In this document: one piece after another, positions 56,023 to 64,000 of the stretch
Numbering within the stretch: the stretch's first letter is position 1
Layout of the letters: each line of letters begins with the position of its first letter
Assembly: GCA_022414725.1 (NCBI GenBank)
Contig: CM039463.1
Span: 85,100,620 to 85,164,619 of the forward strand
Direction of reading: 5' to 3'
Source of the DNA: Microglena sp. YARC
Taxonomy: Eukaryota > Chlorophyta > Chlorophyceae > Chlamydomonadales > Chlamydomonadaceae
DNA length: 64,000 nucleotides
Notes under the pieces: model-generated
What the model was told of the DNA's origin: nothing
The model's input: only the letters and a program-made list of their open reading frames with translations
The model's database searches: none
Translations under genes and position numbers: made by a program

Positions 56023-59000
56023 CTTGTGGTAGCAAGAATATGAGTTGTGTCATCATAGCTAGCAAGTCCAAGTACCACAGTGGTAGGGTAGGGTAGGGCA
56101 GGTTAGGGAACAGAGGGTCAGGGTCAGGCAGATAGCTCAGGCATAATTGTTTTTCGTCACTCAAATTCAGTTCTTGGTGGTAGCAAGAATATGAGTTGTG
56201 TCATCATAGCTAGCAATTCAGTGTATGACAGTGGTAGGGTAGGGTAGGGTAGGGCAGGTTAGGGGACGGAGGGGCAGTGTCCGGCAGATAGCTCAGGCAT
56301 AATTGTTTTCCGTCACTCTAAGTCAGTTCTTGGTGGTAGCAAGAAATTGAGTTGTGTCATCATAGCTAGCAAGTCCGAGTACCACAGTGTTAGGGTAGGG
56401 CAGGGTAGGGGACGGAGGGTCAGGGTCAGGCAGATAGCTCAGGCATAATTGTTTTTCGTCACTCAAAGTCAGTTCTTGGTGGTAGCAAGAAATTGAGTTG
56501 TGTCATCATAGCTAGCTATTCTGAGTTCCACAGTGGTAGGGTGGGGTGGGGTGGGTAGGGTATGGAAGGGTAAGGCAGGGAAGGGCATGCTGGGGTAGGG
56601 GACGGGAGGAGGGAGGGTAGGGCTGGGTAGATAGCTCAGACAGGAAATTGTTTCGTCACTCAAAGTCAGTTCTTGGTGGTAGCAAGAAATTGAGTTTTGT
56701 CATCATAGCTAGCCATTCTGAGTACCACCAGTGGTAGGTTAGGTTGGGGTAAGGCAGGGCATGGTGGGTTAAGGGACGTAAGGGGAGGCGGCAGGGTAGG
56801 GCAGATAGAGCAGGGGGGGCAAGATAGGGCAGACAGCTCAGACAGAAAATTGTTTCGTCACTCGGAGTCAGTTCTTGGTGGTAGCAAGAATATGAGTTGT
56901 GTCATCATAGCTAGCCAGTCAAAATGCAGCAGAGGTAGGGCAGGGTAGGGCATGTTAAATTAGTGTGAAGGAGGAAGGGGTGGGGGGCAGGGGAGGGCAG
57001 ATAGCTCAGACAGAAAATTGTTTCGTCACTCAAAGTCAGTTCTTGGTGGTAGCAAGAAATTGAGTTTTGTCATCATAGCTAGCCATTCTGAGTGCCACAG
57101 TGGTAGGGTAAGGAAGGGAATGGAAGGCCATGGTGGGGTAAGGGACAGGGGAGGGGGGGGGGCCAGGTTCTTAGCTCAGGCATGAAAAAATGTTTCGTCA
57201 CTTGAAGTCAGTTCTTGGAGGTAGCAAGAAAATGAGTTGTGTCATCATTGCTAGCCATTCTGAGTACTACAGTGGTAGGGTAGGGTAGGGCATGGTGGGG
57301 CATGGATAGGACAGGGTAGGGCAGAAAGCTCAGACAGAAAATTGTTTCGTCACTCAAAGTCAGTTCTTGGTGGTAGCAAGAACATGAGTTGTGTCATCAT
57401 AGCTAGCCATTCGGTGTGCCAGAGGTAGGGTTGGGTAGGGCATGCTGGGTTAGGGGATGGGAGGGGGCAGGGCAGGGCAGATAGCTCAGAGAAAAATTGT
57501 TTCATCACTCAAAGTCAGTTCTTGATGGTAGCAAGAATATGAATTGTGTCATCATAGCTAGCCATTCAGTGTGCCAGTGGTAGGGTAGGGCGGGGATGCA
57601 CACAGCAGTAAGGTAGGGTAGGGTAGGGCAGGGTAGGAATCTTCTTTTCAGCTATGAGCAGTAGCTTGTAAGCAGCTACCTGAGCAAGCCAGTTGGCCAA
57701 GCCTCAAGATCCCACAGTACAGGACAGCTGGTTGTGTCAGCTTCAAAGTGCACTAGATTGCATCATGATTAGGGGGACTAGCCAGTCAGGGGAGCTGCCT
57801 AGAAGCTGCTGCTCGTAGCTGAAAAGATAAGCTAGAGACTGCAGCCCATCGACCCGGCCAGGGATACATATTTTTACAACAAGGATATTTGCCTCGAAGG
57901 TTGAGTCTCCCTAAGCTAGCCCTAGACTCCAAGGATAAGATGGGACATGGCGGAGCTTTTCCTGCTCGTACAAGAGAGTAGGGACCTTTCAGTCAGCTAC
58001 AGGGACCCTTCAGTCAGCTACATTGCTATCACTATCACCCACCTTTCCGACGATTACAGCGCCCTCAACACCGGCGTTGGAAGCAATGGTCTTGCAAGGC
58101 ACTCGCAGAGAGTTCTGAATGATTGTAACTCCGATCTTCTGGTCGAAGTTCTCAAGCTTCTCGCGCACTGCATCCAGGGTCTTGCTAGCGTGGAGCAGAG
58201 CAGCTCCGCCGCCTGCCACAATGCCCTCCTCAACTGCAGCCTTGGTGGCGTTCAATGCATCCACCACACGGTCCTTCTTCTCTCCAACCTCAACCTGGAG
58301 GCGGGGGAAGGGGTGTGGGTGGGGATTGGAGGGGGATGTAGAGCTTAGCATCCAACTCATTAGCAAATATGTTGGCCGCATGTTTCTGCAGTGTCAGTGT
58401 GTGGTGTGGTGGGGGTGGGGACGGGGATGGATGGGGGATGTAGGGCTTGACACTCAACACCTCAGCAAATATATCAGCAACATTTTTCTGTAGTGTCAGT
58501 GTGTGGTGTGGTGGGGGTGGGGACGGGGATGGATGGGGGATGTAAAACTTGGCACCCAACAACTCAGCAAATATGTTGGCAACATCTTTCTGCAGTATCT
58601 GTGACAGGTGGGGCTTAAGAGGAGGGGTGGGGATGGAAGGGGGATGGAAGGGGGATGTAGAGCTTGCCACCCACATCCACAGCAAATATGCCAGCCAGTA
58701 CTTACCTCAATAGCTTTATCCCCCCCCCCGACACACACACACACACCCACCCCACACGTACATCCCATATCCAGTAAAAATGTCTAGTTTAGGCGCCTGT
58801 CTACATCATCGGCGATTGGAGCCTGCCCTACACCCTCATTGCTTTTCTCTCCAGCTACCAGTGGCAGCTTTTAGGCAGCTCCCCTGGCTTGCTACCCAGC
58901 GAACCCTGAAGCAAAGTCATCCCCACTTCTTCACTACCTCCCTGGTGTGTGACACACTTTTCTTTTCGGCTGCAGCCAACAGCAGCTTTAAGGCAGCTCC

Positions 59001-62000
59001 CCTGGCTTGCTACCCAGGGAAATAATTAGCAACTTAGTGCAGCTGGAAACTGACATGATCATATTTCTAATAATCAAATCTTGGGGCCTAACCCAGTTGC
59101 TGGCTCAGGGAGCTGCCTAGAAGCTGCTGCTCATAGTTGCTGGCTCAGGGAGCTGCCTAGAAGCTGCTGTTTGTGGTTGCTGGCTCAGGGAGCTGCCTAG
59201 AAGCTGCTGCTCAATAGTTGCTGGCTCACCTCACTGCCGCCTCCGATCTTCAGCACAGCCACACCTCCTGAGAGCTTCGCTAACCGCTCCTGCAGCTTCT
59301 CCCTATCATAGTCTGAGGTGGTGGTCTCGATGGTGGCCTTTAATTGCTCAACACGCTCAAGGATGTGCACCTTCTGTCCAGAACCGTCAAGGATGATAGT
59401 GTCGTCCTTGGTGATGGTGATCCTCTTGGCTTGTCCCAGGGAGGCAATCTCAACCTTCTCCATCTTGTATCCCAGCTCCTCGCTCACAACCTGCAGCAGG
59501 GTAAAATTTTGAACTTGAATTTGTATCCCAGCTCCTCGCCCACAACCTGAAGAAGGGTAGAATTTTGAAATCGAATTTGAATTTATATCCTAGCTCCTCG
59601 CTCACAACCTGCAACAGGGTAACATTTTGAATTTGAATTTGTATCCCAGCTCCTCGCTCACAACCTGAAACATGGTAGAATTTTGAATTTGAATTTGTAT
59701 CCCAGCTAATTATGCGGTATTAAACAGTGTCCTACCTCTCCGCCGGTCAAGACATGCCAGAAACAGAGAAAGACTACATTTTGATTTTTGACCAATCTTG
59801 AAGGTTGAGTCTTAATTAAAAACCTAGTAGTAAATTAATCATAAATAATATACTTATATATTTAATGTTATGTTTAACAGTGTCCTCCCTCTCCACCGGT
59901 CAAGACAGCTATGCCCAACAGGTCAGAAACAGAGGAAGACTACATTTTGATTTTTGACCAATCTTGAAGGTAGAGTCTAAATTAAATATAATAGTATGTT
60001 AATGGACTAACCCTGAAGCTACAGTCATAATCAACTTTAATACTGCTGTAATTTTAAAATGATACACTACTACGTTTAATGTTATATTAAACAGTGTTCT
60101 ACCTCTCCACCAGTCAAGACAGCAATGTCTACCAAGCCACAAACAGAGACTGACTAAACGTTGATTTGAGACTTATCTTGAAGGTAGAGTCACAATTAAA
60201 TTTATAAGCACATTAATACTAAATCATGTACTTTCACATTAAATAGAATATTAATCAGGGGGGGGGGGCAGAAAGACAGATTTTGGACCACACCTTCGAT
60301 ATGGTCTCCGATTCAGATGAGAGTTGGAATTGTGGCAGTTTCAAACTAAAAGAGGGGAGAAATAAAGTTGGGAAAAAGTTCCCCCCCCCCCCTACCCACC
60401 CTACTAAAACCCAATTACCTCACCCTATCCCCCCTAAAATGGGGTTCATTCGAAAGATCTTTCCTGGCCCATTCCAGTCATGCTCTTGCATCTTTCATGG
60501 GGTTACCCAAACGTGATTTGTCGCGAATTTAAGATTTGGGCCGCTTTGGGTCGAACAAAACTTTGGACCCCTCTAACTTTTGTACAACTTTATTTTTTTA
60601 AACTTTATTTTTAAACTTTATTTCTAAACTTTATTTTTAACTTTTTAAAAACTTTTTTTCATATAGTTTGTATATAGTTTGCGGATAGGCTCTATCCAAA
60701 GCGAAGGTGCGGTACGGCAGCTTTTTTCTTGCCCCCCCCTCGATATTAATACTAATTAATACTAAATAATATACCATTACACTTAATGTTATATTCAACA
60801 GTGTTCTACCTATCCACCAGTCAAGACAGCAATGTCTGCCAGGCCAGAAACAGAGACTGACTAAACATTGATTTTTGACTAATCTTGAAGATCGAGTCAT
60901 AATTAAATTTTATGGCAGATTAATACTAAATCATACACCATCACATTTAATAGAACATTAATACTAAATAATATACCATTACACTTAATGTTATATTCAA
61001 CTGTGTCCCACCTCTCCACCGGTCAAGACAGCGATGTCCAAAAGGTTTGCCTTGCGGTTCTCTCCGAATCCAGGAGCCTTGACAGCGCACACCTGTAGGT
61101 GCATAATATCAGGCTTGTTATACAGCGACCAAGGGGGCAGAGAGTGGTAACATGAGTGCTGAGAGTGCACACATCATATGGGTCAAAAAGTGCCAGGAGT
61201 TGGTCAGCTGACTTTAGTTGAATTGGATATTTGTAATTTGAATACAATATTTAAATATATAGCTGAGCGCGCACGCATAACATGGGTCACCAAGTGCCGG
61301 GAGTTTGTCAGGTGACTTTAGTTAACACACCTGCAGGTGGTCAATATCAGGCTTGTTACACAGCAACTGACTGACAAGAAAAAAAGCAAGCAAGCAGCGA
61401 CAAACAAGCAAGCAAAGGTACGCAACAGGCAAACAAGCAAGCAAGCATAGGTACGCATAAGACAAACAGGAATTCAGGCAAGCAGGCAATCAACAGACAA
61501 AAAAGAAAACTAGCAATCAACAGACAAACAAGCAATCAACAGACAAACAAGATAAGGTACGCAACAGACAAACAAGAAAACTAGCAAGCAACAGACAAAC
61601 AAGCAATCAACAGACAAACAAGAAAAGGTACGCAACAGACAAACAAGAAAACTAGCAATCAACAGACAAACAAGAAAACTAGCAATCAACAGACAAACAA
61701 GAAAACTAGCAATCAACAGACAAACAAGAAAACTGGCAATCAACAGACAAACAAGCAATCAACAGACAAACAAGAAAAGGTACGCAACAGACTAACAAGA
61801 AAACTAGCAATCAACAGACAAACAAGCAATCAACAGACAAACAAGAAAAGGTACGCAACAGACTAACAAGAAAACTAGCAAGCAACAGACAAACAATAAA
61901 ACAAGTAAGCAGGCAACCAAGAAAGCAACATTTCAACAAGCAGGCAAGCAAGCAACAGACAAACAAGCAAGAAAGCAAGGTTCGCAATAAACAAACAAGA

Positions 62001-64000
62001 AGACACGCAAGCAACAGACACGCAAGCAAGCAAAGAAAGAAAAACAGCTGTACACAATGCAAGCTAGTTAAGTGGACTGGCAGGAGCAATTTTACAGTTC
62101 ACATGATTAGAATAGCCTTTAAATGACTAAGGTGCGGCAACTAATATTACTGTTTGAAAAACTAATATTATTGTTGTGTCACAATAATATGAGTTTTTCA
62201 AAAATAAACGAAATTCTGGTGATATGGCTCGTTATAAAATTATATAATATTATTACTAACCATGCACAAATGATTGAGTTGCCATGTACACCCATGTATA
62301 TAGAAGCATGCACAAATGATGGAGTTGCCATAAACACCCATGAATATGAAAGTTAGAGATCTCCGAACAAAACATACCTTCAGGCCAGCCCTCAACTTGT
62401 TGACAATGAGGGTAGCCAGGGCCTCTGACTCAACATCCTCAGCAATGATGAGAAGGGGGCGTTGGGCTTGGACAACCTTCTCCAAGATTGGCAAAAGAGA
62501 CTGCAGTCTGCGTGTGCGGGGTGGGTGGGAGGGTGGGTGGGGTATAACATTGCAATGATAGGTGGGTGAGTGGGTGGGTAAGGTATTACATAGCAATGAT
62601 TGAGGTGGTTGGGTGAGGTATTACATAGCTTTGATAGAGGTGTGGGTGGTGGGTGTTAGTGTGTGGGTGGGTCGGGGGAGGGAGGTATGTCGTTTAAGGT
62701 TGGTGATGCGTGTAGAGTGTTTTGTGTGCGCTGGGCTTGGTCAACCTTCTCCAAGACGGACAAAACAGACTGCAGTCTGCAGGTGCAGATGCCGTGCAAG
62801 GTTAGTGTAGGGTTCAAAGAGGGGGTAGGAGCAGGAGCACTAAAAGACTTTGAGCACAAGTTCGAGTTTGAGCACTTGAAATAAGTCACGACCCCTAAGT
62901 GCGGAACCCTTTCCTCGTGGGAACGCACAATAGTTAAGTTTAGTTTAGATGTTTTGTTAGACCTAAACTAAACTTTACCCCCTCCCCCCCCCCCCCCTCC
63001 TTCCCCCCCCGTTTGGTCTAAAGTTTAGGTCTGGAAAGTCAGTTGTGTTTGTTGGCAGGTGCACTCAATCTGAGGACGCAAAATGCTCGTGTGCACGATT
63101 TTTGCTGTAGTTAAGGGCTCAGCCAGCGTGGACGCTGGAACCCTGAACACTCCAGTTTAGAGGCTAAGCCAAATCTTGAACTAAACCGACTCAAGTGATC
63201 GACCTTTAATGGACCTGGTAGGGGGCCTACCAGCGTAGTCCCAACAATAAACAGTGGTCTAGAGTTCTCTATGAATTATGGATTTATGATGTATTGATTT
63301 TTAATTCATGATACAGTACGGACACGAAAATGTATCGTTTTTCTTCGGCGACAAAGCCAACTGAGCACCCCTCAAACCTAGGACTGACGGATCTGCGGGA
63401 TGGTCCCCCCCAGCATTGCGCACTGAGCGACGCGGGTTACGTCCCGCAGAACCCCATTTTTGCCCCTTGTTGTTAGAACTGACTTGAGTGATATTCTGAT
63501 GCTATGCTGGTGCAATTCTGGTGCTATACCCACCACCCACTCTGTAGCACCCAATCAGCCTGTAGCCTCCACCCATCCACCCTTGAGCATTCACCCACCC
63601 ACCGAACAATAACACCCTATAACCACCTATTACCGGTAGAAAACGTGTCATCTACGGTTTCCCATGTTTTTCTCGTAAGCTTCCCCGGAATGAGCTGACA
63701 GTGGAATGACTAATTGATTAATTGAGGATAGGCAATCATTTTTTGCTCATCTGACTGAAATTAATACTACCAGACAATTAACGCAAAATGATTACTACCA
63801 GACAATCAATGCAAAATCAATGCTACCAGGCAATTAATGCGAACTTAATACTACCAGGCAATTAATGCAAAATTAATACTGCCAGGCAAATAATGTGAAA
63901 TTAATACTATCGGGCATTAATACCAGACGCTTACCCAGCAATCTTTTTCTCGCAAATGAGGATAAATGGGTTCTCCAGCTCACACTTCAAAGTCTTTTGG
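55452..64000 (-). CDS. HSP60: Mitochondrial-type chaperonin HSP60/Cpn60 (5' partial)
   Basis: ATP-dependent group I chaperonin subunit, GroEL-like ring, expected in the mitochondrial matrix. Six exons in phase on the minus strand: 64000-63935 (continues past the window), 62507-62378, 61092-61012, 59490-59230, 58294-58043, 55673-55452 (stop 55454-55452); 336 residues, from the apical domain to the C-terminus. Landmarks: [61 protein letters not shown]-type turn ([15 protein letters not shown]), the family signature [24 protein letters not shown] and [21 protein letters not shown] and the C-terminal [18 protein letters not shown] follow mitochondrial HSP60 and not plastid Cpn60 alpha or beta. 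The C-terminal tail is short ([11 protein letters not shown]), with one GGM and not a GGM repeat. The acceptor at 62508-62510 (acacgcag) is chosen because it restores G-LQ-SLLP in phase; the ctgcag three codons later does not. Introns are filled with repeats and junction copies. Confidence 0.95.
55674..55905 (-). repeat. ~46-bp tandem next to the last HSP60 acceptor
   Basis: Five copies of acaagcaggtagtggagaca + ttgcaagtaagttggcagta on the plus strand. The first abuts the acceptor of the last HSP60 exon. Confidence 0.85.
55940..56018. repeat. (TA)n microsatellite in HSP60 intron
   Basis: TA runs with short aaatatatat interruptions. Confidence 0.9.
56019..57560 (-). repeat. Intronic array: ten reverse copies of the helicase-intron core
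   Basis: Each copy reads tcgtcactcaaagtcagttc, ttggtggtagcaagaatatg, agttgtgtcatcatagctag on the plus strand, at about 56026, 56155, 56313, 56455, 56645, 56850, 57028, 57195, 57345 and 57505, with ggtagggtaggg spacers. It is the reverse complement of the core at 46400-48800, so both arrays are in sense orientation within their own gene. Confidence 0.9.
57639..57832. mobile_element. Palindromic MITE in HSP60 intron
   Basis: Left atcttcttttcagctatgag and right ctcgtagctgaaaagataag are inverted, as are gtagcttgtaagcagct / agctgcctagaagctgct. No ORF. Confidence 0.7.
58295..58740 (-). repeat. ~125-bp tandem in HSP60 intron with a conserved open frame
   Basis: Three to four copies containing tcagcaaatatgttggcaac, tttctgcagt and ggtggggacggggatggatg. 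On the minus strand each copy reads LQK(D/N/H)(V/A)A(N/D)IFA followed by a variable stretch and YIP, still open. It is preceded in each copy by ctgcag-like text, so it may be an echoed exon whose source is not recognised. Confidence 0.7.
58840..59228. mobile_element. Cluster of palindromic MITE arms in HSP60 intron
   Basis: Left arms at 58842-58900 and 58965-59022, then three right arms (gctggctcagggagctgcct) at 59098, 59142 and 59178. The last runs to the donor of exon 59230-59490. Confidence 0.6.
59525..59712 (-). repeat. Copies of the HSP60 exon 59490 acceptor and start
   Basis: Three complete copies (59525, 59586, 59642) and one partial (59697) of tatcccagctcctcgctcac + aacctg repeat the exon start and acceptor at about 60-bp spacing. 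Only one copy (59586) keeps a CAG acceptor (ttgcag). Confidence 0.9.
59725..60845 (-). repeat. Copies of the HSP60 exon 61012 end and donor
   Basis: Copies at about 59725, 59876, 60091 and 60798 of gtgtcctacctctccaccgg + tcaagacagcaatgtc match the 3' end of exon 61092-61012 and its donor, each followed by cagaaacagag-gactac or gactgacta. A poly-T/A tract and C runs lie at 60365-60390 and 60590-60660. Confidence 0.9.
61093..61380 (-). repeat. Duplicated acceptor region of HSP60 exon 61012-61092
   Basis: 61322-61365 (cacctgcaggtggtcaatat, caggcttgttacacagc) copies the acceptor edge at 61086-61128. A neighbouring block (caagtgccgggagtttgtca) is duplicated too. Confidence 0.75.
61390..62045 (-). 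repeat. AACAGACAAACAAG tandem, about 650 bp, in HSP60 intron
   Basis: Irregular units aacagacaaacaagaaaact + agcaatc and aaggtacgc. Leucine/cysteine-rich minus-strand frames are artefacts. Confidence 0.9.
62508..62730 (-). repeat. GTGGGTGG tract in HSP60 intron
   Basis: gtgggtggggta and attacatagcaatgat phrases repeated three times. Confidence 0.7.
62731..62782 (-). repeat. Copy of HSP60 exon 62507 acceptor and start
   Basis: ctgggcttggtcaaccttct, ccaaga, then aaacagactgcagtctgc repeats the exon's first ~45 bases and acceptor (gcttggacaaccttctccaa ... ctgcagtctgcg). Confidence 0.85.
62783..63934 (-). other. First HSP60 intron in the window
   Basis: C run at 62970-63010; no gene. Six ~31-bp tandem units (aattaatactaccaggcaat + taatgc) at 63757-63925 end beside the donor of exon 63935. 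Confidence 0.6.

Noticed and set aside
62501..62506. Acceptor ctgcag for the HSP60 exon ending 62378
   Set aside because: It breaks the phase with the preceding exon; acacgcag three codons upstream restores G-LQ-SLLP.

Overview
This is nuclear DNA of a eukaryote with a large, repeat-rich genome. Genes are split by GT-AG introns, intergenic space is long, and simple-sequence tracts, miniature transposons and LTR retrotransposons are abundant. The helicase has the land-plant LOS4 version of motif I ([15 protein letters not shown]), which suggests a green-lineage host, perhaps a large-genome green alga; this is an inference and no species is assigned.

Three genes are solid. (1) 19611-20166 (+): a two-exon, 126-residue zinc-ribbon protein. 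(2) 34496-52347 (+): a DBP5/DDX19/LOS4-type DEAD-box RNA helicase, with twelve exons that join in phase to 506 residues (the first coding exon is not found), stretched over 18 kb. (3) 55452-64000 (-): the 3' two-thirds of a mitochondrial-type HSP60/Cpn60, six exons and 336 residues, running off the right edge. Genes 2 and 3 converge. Weaker coding candidates are an acidic terminal exon (7017-7268, -), a coiled-coil-like first exon (9534-9730, +), an unrecognised minus-strand gene (12164-14092) and open frames at 30945-31620.

20364-30915 is a Ty3/gypsy chromovirus on the minus strand (295-bp LTRs, perfect 5-bp target duplication caaac). A 4.28-kb non-coding LTR element with unusual TA...TA termini and its own duplication (gctgc) sits inside its reverse transcriptase. 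At least six hAT-like elements with 8-bp target duplications are scattered through the window, one with a remnant BED-like finger, along with about ten copies of a palindromic ~200-bp MITE and several other dispersed families.

The most striking feature is in the introns. Around most exons of the helicase, HSP60 and the unnamed minus-strand gene, decayed copies of the exon edge plus its splice site lie in the adjacent intron ('splice-junction echoes'). The introns seem to have grown by repeated local tandem duplication across splice junctions. The two convergent genes also carry the same intronic repeat array, in sense orientation in each, so the arrays form a pair of 1.5-2.4 kb inverted blocks.

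Regions: 1-4490 satellites and MITEs; 4491-9530 hAT elements and one candidate exon; 9531-19610 microsatellites, the unnamed gene and dispersed repeats; 19611-20363 zinc-ribbon gene; 20364-30915 nested retrotransposons; 30916-34495 mostly repeats; 34496-52400 helicase; 52400-55451 intergenic; 55452-64000 HSP60.
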